Shown: positions 36,807 through 46,485, numbered from the stretch's first letter. The stretch: DNA of 64,000 nucleotides from Rossellomorea aquimaris TF-12 (GCF_001648555.1 NZ_LQXM01000020.1:1-64000); one strand, 5' to 3'. The notes: generated by a model not told the origin, from the sequence alone. Numbers and translations: made by a program.

Positions 36807-37077
36807 GATACTCCTCCTCTTCATCATCAAAAGGAATATCTGTTAGTAAGTATTTTACAACGAAAATAACGAGTAGGACCATCATAAGGAACCCTACAAT
36901 ACAACTATAAAAAAACCAGGCGGGCATCCCTAAAATCCAATCATATTCCGAAACGGATTGTCCCCCTAAACCAAAAGCAAAACCATACCACCACAAAAAA
37001 TTGATGAGTACGAGAGCGATTCCAATTAAAGCTTCGTAATAAGCAATGCGAAACCGTTTATCTTCTCTTTGGTTCAC
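36799..37077 (-). CDS. YhdT family small membrane protein (DUF997)
   Basis: A 92-residue protein with two helices (about residues 12-32 and 52-75), an FLWWYGFAFGLG segment typical of YhdT, and an acidic tail (DDEEEEYHE). In many bacteria yhdT precedes panF and may help its assembly or function, as small partner proteins do in other SSS systems. AGGAGG-type site before ATG. Confidence 0.85.
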   Translation of the reverse strand: MNQREDKRFRIAYYEALIGIALVLINFLWWYGFAFGLGGQSVSEYDWILGMPAWFFYSCIVGFLMMVLLVIFVVKYLLTDIPFDDEEEEYHE

Positions 37078-37202
37078 TTACGCATCCCCTCCTTTCAAAC
37101 AGTTTTCTTTATACAATTTACGACAGAAAAAAGTGAAATGCAATAAACATTTGGATTTGGTCTAATCAAGTATCAGAATTATATCTAATCTATCTCTACA
37201 TC

Positions 37203-37308
37203 AAAAAACAACCCGAGACATATGGTCTCGAGTTGTTTTTGAAAGGGGGGTTCTCATGAATCATTCTTATTTAATTAAGAGGGGGAACTCTTTAGTCTAA
37301 TGAGAATG
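37203..37308 (-). ncRNA. FsrA-like iron-responsive small RNA candidate
   Basis: A promoter with a Fur box over its start point faces left into about 105 bases with no good ORF, ending at a strong terminator. The predicted RNA has two C-rich single-stranded stretches, TTCCCCCTCTT and AACCCCCCTTT, then a hairpin CAACTCGAGAC / GTCTCGGGTTG and six T. In B. subtilis, FsrA is a Fur-repressed sRNA of this size whose C-rich segments pair with ribosome binding sites of iron-using enzymes. Similarity in plan is strong; identity with FsrA is an inference. Confidence 0.7.
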
Positions 37309-37315
37309 ATTTTCA
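37301..37315. promoter_or_regulatory. Fur box
   Basis: TGAGAATGATTTTCA matches the 7-1-7 Fur box TGATAATNATTATCA at all but two positions (12 of 14 defined). It overlaps the -10 region and start of the sRNA promoter, so Fur-Fe would repress. Confidence 0.75.
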
Positions 37316-37342
37316 ATATCATTGTAATTCTAATCGTTTCAA
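37315..37342 (-). promoter_or_regulatory. Promoter of the sRNA candidate
   Basis: TTGAAA (37342-37337) and GATATT (37320-37315) spaced 16 bp on the minus strand; predicted start near 37308. Confidence 0.6.
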
Positions 37343-37364
37343 ATGTCAATCACCTTTACAATAA

Positions 37365-38102
37365 TCAAAGTGCATGTGTTGTATCACTTGTTCGATCAGT
37401 AAGTCTACTCCTTCTTCTCTCTAAATAAGTGAAAAAGAGAAAAGTAATGAAGAATACTAGCATGCCGGCTAATTCTAGATTCACTATATAGTAGATGCCT
37501 TCCCCAAACCATAATAAAGGTGTGTTTCCTTCAGGAGGTCCGCCTAGAAAAAAATAATTGGAACCTATCCACCAATTTAACAGATAAATTGGAATGGCCA
37601 ATATATTTAATAACACCATCCCATATACAATTGATTTCTTTGGAATCTTATAGTTATCAGAGAAAAACAAATACAATACCATAAAGGGAATTGCTGTGTG
37701 GTGAATAAAGTATTTAATGTATCTAAAGTGAGGAAAGCTATATGGGATATCTGGTGTGATGAGGGCGAGAATGGGGGGAATAAATCCAATATATAAAAAT
37801 AAGAAAAAAATCTTTTCACTTCGTTTATAAAACAGGTAAATCCCTAAGAATGTACTGATACTGCATAATTGAAGGGGCAGAGTAGATTGTACAGTCCAAA
37901 GACCATTCATTATTGACCAGGTTTGAAAGGTTAATTCAGAAATAAGTAATGTCCAAACAAGGATTATACCAATCTTTTTTATATATATTGAAGTTGAAAA
38001 CGTAGTAATAAACAGAACAATCATGATCGTAAATAAAAGAAGTGTCATGATATGTTCCATGGAAAATAACTGAAAGTCCATCATATCATCAGGTGAAAAC
38101 AT
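37365..38102 (-). CDS. TIGR02206/YwaF family membrane protein
   Basis: A 245-residue protein with about seven helices and the family pattern LPLQLCSIS in the middle, YIKYFIHHTAIP and a C-terminal basic tail. Function unknown in all members. AAGGAGAGG precedes the ATG. The 348-base gap upstream (38103-38450) holds only the terminator of the next gene and AT-rich sequence in which I see no gene. Confidence 0.85.
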   Translation of the reverse strand: MFSPDDMMDFQLFSMEHIMTLLLFTIMIVLFITTFSTSIYIKKIGIILVWTLLISELTFQTWSIMNGLWTVQSTLPLQLCSISTFLGIYLFYKRSEKIFFLFLYIGFIPPILALITPDIPYSFPHFRYIKYFIHHTAIPFMVLYLFFSDNYKIPKKSIVYGMVLLNILAIPIYLLNWWIGSNYFFLGGPPEGNTPLLWFGEGIYYIVNLELAGMLVFFITFLFFTYLERRRSRLTDRTSDTTHAL

Positions 38103-38406
38103 GAATTCCTCTCCTTTCCTTCACACGGAAAAAAATGGTGCACAGTTCTTTTCTAAGATACCCACCACTTTACGAAAAGAGCCGTTGAAAAATGAAAAAC
38201 CCTTTATACAAGTAAATATGAATTATGTTTAACCTCCATTGTATTATATGGATGAAAACAAAAGAATAGTCAAAAAATCCTTTAAAATGTAAATGTTTCA
38301 ATCCGTCACAATAAAAATAGACCTCTGTTATATTTAATGAAGGACCTTGTCCAAAAGGAACACTCTCATATAATTGTAGTCTGTCATATACATGAATTTA
38401 GACAGG

Positions 38407-38446
38407 AAAAGAGCCTAATAGTAAAAATTCTATTAGGCTCTTTTTA
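38407..38446 (-). terminator. Terminator of the PAP2 gene
   Basis: Stem AGAGCCTAATAG / CTATTAGGCTCT flanked by A- and T-runs. Confidence 0.85.
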
Positions 38447-38450
38447 CAGT

Positions 38451-39122
38451 CTATTGTGGATTTTTATTTTTCCAATGATTGCGTTTATAAAAATAAGTAT
38501 ATAAAACGATACAAAGGGTTAACCATGCTCCTCCTGCTGTAAACCCAGCTAATATATCACTTGGATAATGAACTCCTAGATATACTCTACTTAAACCGAT
38601 TAGTAAAACCAACGTACATACGAACACAACACTTGCCCATTTGTATCGCTTATGATCTAATGCACGGAACAGAATAAATGCCAGCGCTCCATAAAAGATA
38701 AAGGATCCCATGGAGTGCCCACTAGGAAAACTATATCCCCCCTGCTCTATTAGCGCTTCAATATCCGGTCGTTCCCTTTTAAATATCCATTTTAGTAGCC
38801 AATTAAATCCTGCTCCTGAACTAATGGTTAAAGCAATAAATAAAGCTAATAGATGTTTTTTTAGAAATAATAGAATGACTACGACACAAATAGTAAAAAT
38901 GGTCAACCATTTCACTCCACCCATAAAGGTAATGGATTTCATAAAAGTGGTTAATTTAGGGGAAATAAAGGCATGGACAACTGCAAATACCCCATTATCA
39001 AAATTTGCAATTTCATTCTCCTTCCACTCTTCTACAAGCGTGACAAATCCCCACGTAAATAATGCAAAACTTGTTATAGATAAAATGACAAATAAAACTT
39101 TTTTAATTTGTTTCTCCTCCAC
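38451..39122 (-). CDS. PAP2 family membrane phosphatase
   Basis: Lipid phosphatase acting on the outer membrane face, such as phosphatidylglycerophosphate or undecaprenyl diphosphate phosphatase. 223 residues, about six helices. The three catalytic motifs are complete: KWIFKRERP, FPSGHS and SRVYLGVHYPSD. GTG at 39122 is chosen (GGAG 7 bases upstream). A longer frame to 39227 overlaps the Ku gene and is a lysine-rich out-of-frame reading of its 3' end. Confidence 0.9.
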   Translation of the reverse strand: MEEKQIKKVLFVILSITSFALFTWGFVTLVEEWKENEIANFDNGVFAVVHAFISPKLTTFMKSITFMGGVKWLTIFTICVVVILLFLKKHLLALFIALTISSGAGFNWLLKWIFKRERPDIEALIEQGGYSFPSGHSMGSFIFYGALAFILFRALDHKRYKWASVVFVCTLVLLIGLSRVYLGVHYPSDILAGFTAGGAWLTLCIVLYTYFYKRNHWKNKNPQ

Positions 39123-39153
39123 AGGGCTTCTCCACTCCTTGTTCAAACGACTT

Positions 39154-39984
39154 TTATTGAGCTTTCTTCTTTGTTGTCGTTTTCTTTTTTGATTCTTTCC
39201 TTTGCTTTTTTGGTTTTGTTGAATCAATGGATGCTTGCAGGGCCGCCATAAGATCCGTCACATTTTCTTTAGGTGCTTTTTCCTTCGCTGTAACTACCTT
39301 TTCCCCATTTTGCTTCGCTTCAATCAACTGACTTAAACGTTCACGATAATGATCTTTATAATTTTCCGGTGAAAAATCAGTTGTTAGTTGTTCAATGAGC
39401 ATCGTTGCCGTTTCTAATTCTTTTTTTGTAATATCATTTTCTTCAGGGACGTTCGGGACATCCCCAGTCCCCCTCACTTCATCAGGGTAATGAATGGTTT
39501 CCATTACTAAAGTGTTTTCGTACACTCTGACTACAGATAGTTGTTCTTTGGAACGCATTGTAATCTTTGCGATCCCTACCTTCCCAGATTCCTGAAGGGC
39601 TTTTCTCAGTAAGGAATATGCTTTTTTCCCTCCTTCATTTGGAGATACAAAATAACTTCGATCATAAAAAATCGGGTCTATTTCTTCCATCTTTATAAAA
39701 TCGAGGATTTCCACAGCTTTTTCTCCATCAATTTCCTTCAATTTCTTGAGTTCCTCGTCTTCAAGAACAACAAATTTTCCTTTTGTTACTTCATATCCTT
39801 TAACAATTTCGTTTTGTTCTAGTTCCTTCTCACATACAGGGCAAACTTTCTCATATTTAATCGGTGTATGACACTCTTTATGAAGTGAACGAAGCTTGAT
39901 ATCTCTATCTTCTGTTGCTGAATGAAGTTTTATGGGAATATTAACGAGACCAAAACTGATGGATCCCTTCCAAATGGTATGCAT
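39154..39984 (-). CDS. ku: Ku protein, non-homologous end joining
   Basis: Binds DNA ends as a ring-shaped homodimer and recruits LigD. 276 residues with the bacterial Ku core (MHTIWKGSISFGLVNIPIKL, then KYEKVCPVCEKELEQNEIVK, and ERLSQLIEAK). The C-terminus is a lysine-rich tail (KKKTTTKKKAQ) of the type that contacts DNA. ATG at 39984 has AAGGAGGG 7 bases upstream. Divergent from ligD; the pair protects spore DNA in B. subtilis. Confidence 0.96.
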   Translation of the reverse strand: MHTIWKGSISFGLVNIPIKLHSATEDRDIKLRSLHKECHTPIKYEKVCPVCEKELEQNEIVKGYEVTKGKFVVLEDEELKKLKEIDGEKAVEILDFIKMEEIDPIFYDRSYFVSPNEGGKKAYSLLRKALQESGKVGIAKITMRSKEQLSVVRVYENTLVMETIHYPDEVRGTGDVPNVPEENDITKKELETATMLIEQLTTDFSPENYKDHYRERLSQLIEAKQNGEKVVTAKEKAPKENVTDLMAALQASIDSTKPKKQRKESKKKTTTKKKAQ

Positions 39985-40108
39985 ATTCATACCCTCCTTA
40001 ACTTTTCTTTTAGCATTTAGTTCTTTCCCTGACTTCATTCCCATAAAGATTTGGAAATAATATACGTCTCACTGGTAAAACTAAGGGTAAAACTAAGGTG
40101 ATACTGTC

Positions 40109-41947
40109 ATGAGACCAATGATTCCAACACTACATCTAGATCCTCCAGGGAATGGAGATTGGCTTTTCGAAGTGAAATATGATGGGTTTCGAGGAATACT
40201 AAACATCCAATCAAAAGATTCCATTAGTTTAAAAAGTAGAAATGGGAATGAGCTACTCCCTTTTTTTCCAGAAATAAAGGAACAGATTCTTACAATGATC
40301 AATGATCATAAAGTTCAATTACCTATAAAACTCGATGGAGAAATCGTTCTTTTACGATCCCCTAATAGCTGTGAATTTTTTGAGCTTCAAAGAAGAGGGA
40401 GAATGAAAAACCAAAAAAGAATTGAAGAAGCTTCTAAAATTAGACCGGTTAAATTCTTAGTCTTTGATTTACTTCATTCCGAAAAAAAAATATGGGCAGA
40501 TGAACCCTACATGAAGAGAAAAGAAGAACTTCAAAAGTTTTTTACCGCTTTCGACCTTCCACTTGAACCTACTCCTAACCACCCTTCTTGCCTACAGATG
40601 ATTCCCAATCATAAAGATTGGAATAAGGTGTGGGGCTATGTAGTAAACGAGGAGGGTGAAGGTGTTGTTGCTAAAGCTAGAAAGAGTAAGTGGGAAGGAA
40701 AACGAAGCACTTCTTGGATAAAAATCAAGAATTGGAAAAGATGTCTATGCTTTATTACTGCATTTGATTCGAATAATGATTACTTTCATATTGGCGTTTA
40801 CCAAGACCAACAGGTGGTATCAATTGGACTGTTCCATTTCGGAATTTCTCCCAAAGAAAAAAAGATATTAAAAGAAATTATACTTAAAAACACCATCAAT
40901 CAGGAGGGTTCACTCCATATTGTAAATCCGGGAATTTGCGTAGAGGTATTTTACCTTAATTTCCATGATGGCCAAATTAGAGAACCACATTTTCATCAAT
41001 TTATGCTATCTTCTTTACCTGAAGAATGCACATTGGAACAATTTCTTCTCGATGAAGCTTCATTACCAGTGAATGTGGAATTAACCTCTCTTGATAAAGA
41101 ATTATGGAAGAAACCTTTCATTCAAAAACTTGATTACATTCGATTTCTTAGAAAAATGTCAGTGGTCATTCTTCCCTTCTTAAAAAACCGACCACTAACT
41201 TGCATTCGTTATCCACACGGTATATTTGGCGACTCCTTTTTCCAAAAAAACCGACCGGAATATGCTCCTTCGTTTATCCAAACGGTACCTTTAGATCAGA
41301 TTAATTATATTCTTTGCAATGACTTATCATCTCTAATTTGGCTTGGAAACCAACTTGCCCTAGAATTCCATATTCCTTATCAAAAATGGAACCAAGTGGA
41401 TGTAAATGAAATTGTATTTGATTTAGATCCACCTAATAGAGATAGCTTCCCCTTAGCTATTAAAGCCGCGAGAGTGATGAAAGAAGTGTTTGACTCTTTG
41501 GATCTACATAGCTTTATAAAAACTTCAGGCAACAAAGGGTTACAAATATACTTACCTCTCCCTTCAGGTTACTCGTGGGAAGATACAAGTTTATTTACTG
41601 AATTCATTGCAGATTATCTCGTTTCTAATTTTCCAGAGCACTTTACTATTGAGCGGTTAAAGAAGAATCGGCATGGTCGACTTTATGTGGATTATATTCA
41701 ACATGCAGAAGGCAAAACGATTATTGCTCCATACTCATTAAGAGGAAATGATCATGCATTAGTGGCTACACCTCTTTGGTGGAGCGAGGTCACGGAAGAT
41801 CTTAACCCTGAGAATTTTACAATGGATGTCGTTTTAAAGCGATTCCAAAAATTCGGCTGCCCATTCAGTCAATACGATAGGGTTAAAGAAATTCAACCGT
41901 TTAAGGAAGTCATTCAATTTTTAAAAAAACATCCTGAAGCTCATTGA
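40109..41947 (+). CDS. ligD: ATP-dependent DNA ligase D (ligase + polymerase/primase)
   Basis: End-joining ligase. 612 residues in the Bacillus order LIG-POL with no phosphoesterase domain. Ligase: nucleotidyl lysine in EVKYDGFR (Lys23), KLDGEIV, EGVVAK and WIKIKN, then an OB-fold to about 310. Polymerase domain (about 330-612): RPLTCIRYPHGI, the metal pair in IVFDLDPP, and TSGNKGLQIYLPL. AAGGTGAT-type site before the ATG. Divergent from ku with a 124-base shared control region. Confidence 0.96.
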   Translation: MRPMIPTLHLDPPGNGDWLFEVKYDGFRGILNIQSKDSISLKSRNGNELLPFFPEIKEQILTMINDHKVQLPIKLDGEIVLLRSPNSCEFFELQRRGRMKNQKRIEEASKIRPVKFLVFDLLHSEKKIWADEPYMKRKEELQKFFTAFDLPLEPTPNHPSCLQMIPNHKDWNKVWGYVVNEEGEGVVAKARKSKWEGKRSTSWIKIKNWKRCLCFITAFDSNNDYFHIGVYQDQQVVSIGLFHFGISPKEKKILKEIILKNTINQEGSLHIVNPGICVEVFYLNFHDGQIREPHFHQFMLSSLPEECTLEQFLLDEASLPVNVELTSLDKELWKKPFIQKLDYIRFLRKMSVVILPFLKNRPLTCIRYPHGIFGDSFFQKNRPEYAPSFIQTVPLDQINYILCNDLSSLIWLGNQLALEFHIPYQKWNQVDVNEIVFDLDPPNRDSFPLAIKAARVMKEVFDSLDLHSFIKTSGNKGLQIYLPLPSGYSWEDTSLFTEFIADYLVSNFPEHFTIERLKKNRHGRLYVDYIQHAEGKTIIAPYSLRGNDHALVATPLWWSEVTEDLNPENFTMDVVLKRFQKFGCPFSQYDRVKEIQPFKEVIQFLKKHPEAH

Positions 41948-41963
41948 GATTCAGGATGTTTTT
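41929..41963. terminator. Bidirectional terminator between ligD and dapF
   Basis: Stem AACATCCTGAA / TTCAGGATGTT with T5; overlaps the end of ligD and sits just past the dapF stop. Confidence 0.8.
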
Positions 41964-41965
41964 AC

Positions 41966-42961
41966 TTATGCACTATGAAATACAGTTGAATTAACAACAG
42001 TCTTCGCGTGGGATTGTAACAGTTGATACTCTTCTTCTTCAGCAAAGTCATCATGGGATAGTATTTTATACTCGAGTGGTTGAGACGGGGACCACTCAAT
42101 CTGTGATTGATATAAATAAGTGGCATTACCAATTAACTCCATATAAAAAAGGTCTTCACCTTTGCGATTCACAATAACTCGGACCTTACCTCCATTATTA
42201 TATACGTCAATTTCTTTTCCAAATTCATTTTGTTGAAGTAAGCAAGATACTAAAGTAGAGGCTGACATGGCAGTACCACAAGCATTTGTAAATCCTACTC
42301 CTCTTTCAAAGGTACGTACATATATGGCTCCCTCCTTTAATGGATGAACAAAACTAACATTCACACCATCTGGAAAAAGATTGTTTGGTCCATTAACTGT
42401 TTCTGCAATTCTTTTTTGTTCATTGGATACAATATTTTCTGTATTGACGATACTGATTAGATGAGGATTTGGTACAGCTAATGCGGTAAAAGTTAACAAA
42501 TCTGAAATCTCAGGGATGCTTTCATTTATTAAACTAGACCGATCTAAGTTCATTGGTAATTTATCAAGTGCAAATAACACTGGTGATATTTCCACGTTGT
42601 ACGTGGGAATGTTTTCATAAATTGAAGGTGCTGATGACACTCTTAAATCCGCTTTCATTGTCTCGATCACAATCGATGGCTTATTCAATCGTTCACAGAC
42701 GTAACGTCCAACACATCGAAGTCCGTTTCCGCACATGGAAGCTTCTGAGCCATCGGCATTGAATACTCTCATTTTCGCGTCACAAGTTGAGCTTTTTAAT
42801 ACAAACAAGATTCCGTCTGCTCCGATACCTTCCTTGCGTTCACATAATGTAATGGCAAGATTTTGTCGGGCATCCTCGGTGAAATCATACCCGTGTGTCA
42901 TTTCATCAATAAGTAAAAAGTCATTTCCGGAGCCATGACATTTAATAAGATTCAGATTCAT
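41966..42961 (-). CDS. dapF: Diaminopimelate epimerase
   Basis: Converts LL- to meso-diaminopimelate for lysine and peptidoglycan. 331 residues. The two catalytic cysteines are Cys77 (MCGNGLRC) and Cys228 (NACGTAMSAS). It is about 45 residues longer than B. subtilis DapF, mainly an acidic C-terminal extension after residue 290 of unknown role. ATG at 42961 has GGAGGG 7 bases upstream. Monocistronic. Confidence 0.95.
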   Translation of the reverse strand: MNLNLIKCHGSGNDFLLIDEMTHGYDFTEDARQNLAITLCERKEGIGADGILFVLKSSTCDAKMRVFNADGSEASMCGNGLRCVGRYVCERLNKPSIVIETMKADLRVSSAPSIYENIPTYNVEISPVLFALDKLPMNLDRSSLINESIPEISDLLTFTALAVPNPHLISIVNTENIVSNEQKRIAETVNGPNNLFPDGVNVSFVHPLKEGAIYVRTFERGVGFTNACGTAMSASTLVSCLLQQNEFGKEIDVYNNGGKVRVIVNRKGEDLFYMELIGNATYLYQSQIEWSPSQPLEYKILSHDDFAEEEEYQLLQSHAKTVVNSTVFHSA

Positions 42962-43086
42962 CGTGAATCCCTCCACGTACTATTCTAGTAAACTATATTC
43001 TTAATAGTCTAAGCTTGCCACAAACAAGCTTAATTCGCAATCATCAGATTTTCATATAATAAGATGAATATTGATTTATTTTATTA

Positions 43087-43270
43087 GCTGTTTTGGTAAA
43101 CTTTGCTGATATCTAATTGCAGCGAGAGGTACTCGCTTTCCGCTGGGCGTCAGTTGAGCCTCCTCGTGCTATGACCTGTGGGTTTTCACTGTTTAGCTTC
43201 TGGGCTTAGTGCTCTAGGTCATAGGCGATTCCTGCCAAAAAAGAAAAAACACTTTTCTGGCAGGAATCAC
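43087..43270 (+). repeat. Dispersed Bacillus-type repeat, copy C, with two nested inverted repeats
   Basis: Begins GCTGTTTTGGTAAACTTTG, then GTACTCGCTTTCCGCTGGGCG and TTGAGCCTCCTCG. It continues with CTATGACCT...AGGTCATAG and then a strong stem GATTCCTGCCA / TGGCAGGAATC (43227-43268). It fills most of the 460-base gap between dapF and the 98-residue gene; the remainder shows nothing I can name. Confidence 0.7.
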
Positions 43271-43423
43271 TTTATGCTTGTCTCTTCTGAACAAAGTCCC
43301 TACGACAGAGCCCTGGTAAGCCATGTGTTTTAAAAAAACAATCTTTGCTAAACGAGGATTTTATTAAAACTAATTAGTTGAACAATGGTGTCTTAATAAG
43401 AGACAATAAAGATGGTGATAAAA

Positions 43424-43720
43424 ATGAAAGAAGAATATTCTTTTCGGTTCCGAGTACAAAAAGTTGAAGGTTCAGGTGATGAATACAACTCTTTAGTCGT
43501 ATTTGTTTTCGCAAGAATGTTCAATAACAAAAAAGACCTCGTACAAGAAGGTCTCTTTCGTGTGAAATTTAATTCAATTGGCATTTATCCAGTTCCTCAT
43601 GATGTGGCGAAGCAAATCACATCAAAACATATCCAGCGTTTACTCATAGTCGAATTAAAAAGATATATAAAACCACAAAGAAAATTTTTAACACCAGGAA
43701 TATACAAACCTGTATGGTAA
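43424..43720 (+). CDS. Hypothetical protein, 98 residues
   Basis: A soluble basic protein beginning MKEEYSFRFRVQKVEG and ending TPGIYKPVW. GGTG lies 6 bases before this ATG; an ATG four codons earlier has no site. No family recognised. It is convergent with the EAL-HDOD gene, 6 bases apart, with no terminator between. A hairpin, AGACCT/AGGTCT, falls inside the coding sequence. Confidence 0.5.
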   Translation: MKEEYSFRFRVQKVEGSGDEYNSLVVFVFARMFNNKKDLVQEGLFRVKFNSIGIYPVPHDVAKQITSKHIQRLLIVELKRYIKPQRKFLTPGIYKPVW

Positions 43721-43726
43721 CGATGG

Positions 43727-44971
43727 TTATTTTTCTGTTAATTCATGGGACATTAATTCCTTTGACCATTTACAAGCCTCCTGATAACTGGCTGTAATGT
43801 CCTCCCTGGATAAATTAAACTGCTGCATTTTTTTATCTAATAACACCCAATCTGCCTGTTCAATGGAAATCACTAAGTCTAACATGTCTTTCAAACCATT
43901 TGACTGCCCTTTCAAGGCGTTGCTTATTTCATCATTTAAAGGTAGATCAACAAGAATCCGATCGATTGGAATGGATAATATGGTCTCCATTAATGAAAAC
44001 ATACCCGTCAGGAAATAACTTGAGACAAGATGATTTTTTTCCTTTTTAAGCGCTAATAGCTCACACATTTTCGCTCTTGTTAAACATAATGTAATCACTT
44101 CATTCTCAAGTTGTTTTCTTTTTCCAACTTGTTCACGAACGGCTAAGACGTAAATCCAGCGTTTTATTTCTAATAAGCCTAAAAGCACAATGGCTTGCCG
44201 AATAGAATGAATTTTGTGTTTTGGACGATATGCTGGAGAATTAATCAGCTTCAATAGCTTATAAGAGAGAGATAGATCTTGTTCAATTAATTGACTGATA
44301 ACATCAATACTAGGTTCCGAGATTTCTAAACTTTGAATGATAGAGTAATAAGAGTGAAAATAAGTGGGAATATCATGTGTTGAAATCACTTTAGGTTTGC
44401 TAAAGAAATACCCTTGAAAGTATTGGTATCCTTTTCTTTTAGCCTCATGATATTGATCTTGCGTTTCTACTTTTTCCGCCAAAAGCTTAAAACCTAGTAA
44501 GCCTGAAAGTATTTCAATACTCCCTCTTGCTTCTTCTGTGGTGCTAAGAAAATCAACCTTTACATAATCTGCAATCTTCATTAACTCTCTACAATACGGA
44601 TTCGATTCTACAAATACAAAGTCATCCAATGCTATTTTATAGCCTAACGATTTTAGTTCTTCGCAAATAGAAACAATCTCATTGTTAGGTATAACACTTT
44701 CAAGAATTTCTACTACAATTTCTCTTGGATTAAAATATGTAGGTACTCTAAGCTTTAATAGGTTCTCTGTAAAATTTATAAAACAAGGCTTTCCTGATGA
44801 TAACGAATCGATCCCAATATTTAAAAAGCTATTTATAATGACATCAGCAGTTGCTTGATCTCCATCAATATTAGGAAACAGGTTTAGTTCATTATTCCTA
44901 TATAATAGTTCATAAGCAACTGTTTCCTCATTTCGATCAAAAATTGGCTGCCTGGCAACAAATACTTCCAT
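43727..44971 (-). CDS. EAL-HDOD domain signalling protein (YuxH-like)
   Basis: A 414-residue protein. The N-terminal EAL-type domain (about residues 1-200) is degenerate: YELLYR stands where active enzymes have EAL, while VVEILE and LDDFVF are retained. It therefore probably binds rather than hydrolyses cyclic di-GMP. The HDOD domain (about 205-395) includes LLKLINSPAY and IRQAIVLLGL. Such proteins act as regulatory adaptors for motility or development. AGGAG lies 8 bases before the ATG. Confidence 0.9.
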   Translation of the reverse strand: MEVFVARQPIFDRNEETVAYELLYRNNELNLFPNIDGDQATADVIINSFLNIGIDSLSSGKPCFINFTENLLKLRVPTYFNPREIVVEILESVIPNNEIVSICEELKSLGYKIALDDFVFVESNPYCRELMKIADYVKVDFLSTTEEARGSIEILSGLLGFKLLAEKVETQDQYHEAKRKGYQYFQGYFFSKPKVISTHDIPTYFHSYYSIIQSLEISEPSIDVISQLIEQDLSLSYKLLKLINSPAYRPKHKIHSIRQAIVLLGLLEIKRWIYVLAVREQVGKRKQLENEVITLCLTRAKMCELLALKKEKNHLVSSYFLTGMFSLMETILSIPIDRILVDLPLNDEISNALKGQSNGLKDMLDLVISIEQADWVLLDKKMQQFNLSREDITASYQEACKWSKELMSHELTEK

Positions 44972-45195
44972 TAAGTTCACTCCTGCTAAGTTCCTTTTCA
45001 ACTCAAGACGTCTGCACTAGTCTAAAAGTAACATTCTATAGTAATCTTATAGTATCAAGAAATATGTGGAAAGTCTATGCGAATTGGAAATGATAGTATA
45101 TTCCATAAAAAGTCATAAAAAAATTGATCCAACTAGTGAATTACTTTCATCTGGTAAAGATAAAATAATTCCTAATTGAATCAATTTTTGTTTTC

Positions 45196-46485
45196 TTAAT
45201 GAATGGAATGAACAAAGAAGTTCATTAAAAACAATCCTGCAATAATATAAAGTGGAATGGATACCTCTTTAGCTTTACCAGTCGCCATTTTAAGAATAGG
45301 ATACAGAATAAATCCAATGGCAATTCCATCAGCAATACTATAAGTAAAAGGAATCATAGCAATGATAAAGATGGCTGGAAATGCTTCAGTTAGGTCACGA
45401 AGATCCATATGTCGTATATTTTGAATCATTAGGCCACCAATGATAATAAGAATTGGGGCAATGGCATGATCAGGAATCCATTTTAAATAAGGAATAAACA
45501 GTACAGACCCTAAAAATAACACTCCAGTCGTTAATGAGGTTAATCCTGTTCTTCCCCCTGCAGTCATAGCTGCTGCACTTTCCACCGTTGATACCGTTGG
45601 ACTTGTACCTAAAATCCCTGATGTAAAAGCAGAAAAAGCATTTGCTTGAAAAGCTTTGGAATATTTGTGCTGTTGATTAATCATATCAACATGCCCATGA
45701 ACAAGGCCAATGTTTTCAAATACTAGAACCATTGTTACCGAGAACACAGCAATCCAAAAAGGTATTTCCAAGATTGAAGCAAATGAGATTTGTCCAAAGA
45801 CTTCTCCATATTCACTCCATTTAAACGTACTTCCTTGAATAGACGGCTCGATGCCAAATAAGAATCCTAGTACGGTTCCAAATGCGATACTCCATAAAAA
45901 TTGTCCCTTTACATTCCGAATAAAAAGAAATATCGTCACCAAGAAGGTAAGCACAGTAGCCAAGACCTTCAACTCCCCAAAATCACCAATCGTGATTAAA
46001 GCACTGTCTCCTCTTTGAATAAGACCGCCCTTTTCAAGACCAATGAACATTAAAAACATACCTAAACCGACTGTAATGGCTTCTTTTAATGTCTTGGGAA
46101 TGGCTTCGGATAATACTTTTGATAATTTTGTAAATGCAATGATCATAAAGAGTATTCCTGACACCACAACAACTGCTAATGCTTCCTGCCAAGTTAGTCC
46201 TGATGACTTCACTAAAGTAAAGGTAAACATTGCATTAATTCCCATACCTGGAACTAGAAGAATAGGTGCATTAGCCCAAAAAGCCATGACCAAACATCCA
46301 ATAAAGGAAGCGAGGATAGTTGCCATAACTGCTCCTTCAAATGGAATTCCAGCTTCAGAAAGAATGAGAGCGTTAACTGCGATAATGTACACAATCGTAA
46401 AATAGCCGATTGCTCCAGCCATTACCTCTTTCTTCATTGTGGTACCATGATTCTTTAACTGAAAAATACTTCCAAGTGCTTTCAT
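45196..46485 (-). CDS. NCS2 family purine permease (AzgA/PbuG-like)
   Basis: Proton-coupled uptake of hypoxanthine, guanine or adenine. 429 residues with about 12-14 helices; substrate-binding signatures VPGMGINAMFTFTLV and FENIGLVHG, plus TSPTVSTVESAAAMTAGGRT, match the AzgA branch. AGGAAG precedes the ATG. The leader carries a G-rich hairpin (46520-46550) but no recognisable purine riboswitch, unlike pbuG of B. subtilis. Confidence 0.88.
   Translation of the reverse strand: MKALGSIFQLKNHGTTMKKEVMAGAIGYFTIVYIIAVNALILSEAGIPFEGAVMATILASFIGCLVMAFWANAPILLVPGMGINAMFTFTLVKSSGLTWQEALAVVVVSGILFMIIAFTKLSKVLSEAIPKTLKEAITVGLGMFLMFIGLEKGGLIQRGDSALITIGDFGELKVLATVLTFLVTIFLFIRNVKGQFLWSIAFGTVLGFLFGIEPSIQGSTFKWSEYGEVFGQISFASILEIPFWIAVFSVTMVLVFENIGLVHGHVDMINQQHKYSKAFQANAFSAFTSGILGTSPTVSTVESAAAMTAGGRTGLTSLTTGVLFLGSVLFIPYLKWIPDHAIAPILIIIGGLMIQNIRHMDLRDLTEAFPAIFIIAMIPFTYSIADGIAIGFILYPILKMATGKAKEVSIPLYIIAGLFLMNFFVHSIH

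Noticed and set aside
37249-37302. 14-codon ORF MNHSYLIKRGNSLV on the plus strand opposite the sRNA
   Set aside because: It has a G-rich site, but the G-run is the complement of the sRNA C-rich stretch, and there is no promoter or terminator in that direction.
39123-39227. N-terminal extension of the PAP2 protein
   Set aside because: The lysine/arginine-rich stretch is an out-of-frame reading of the Ku C-terminus; a GTG with good spacing at 39122 is preferred.
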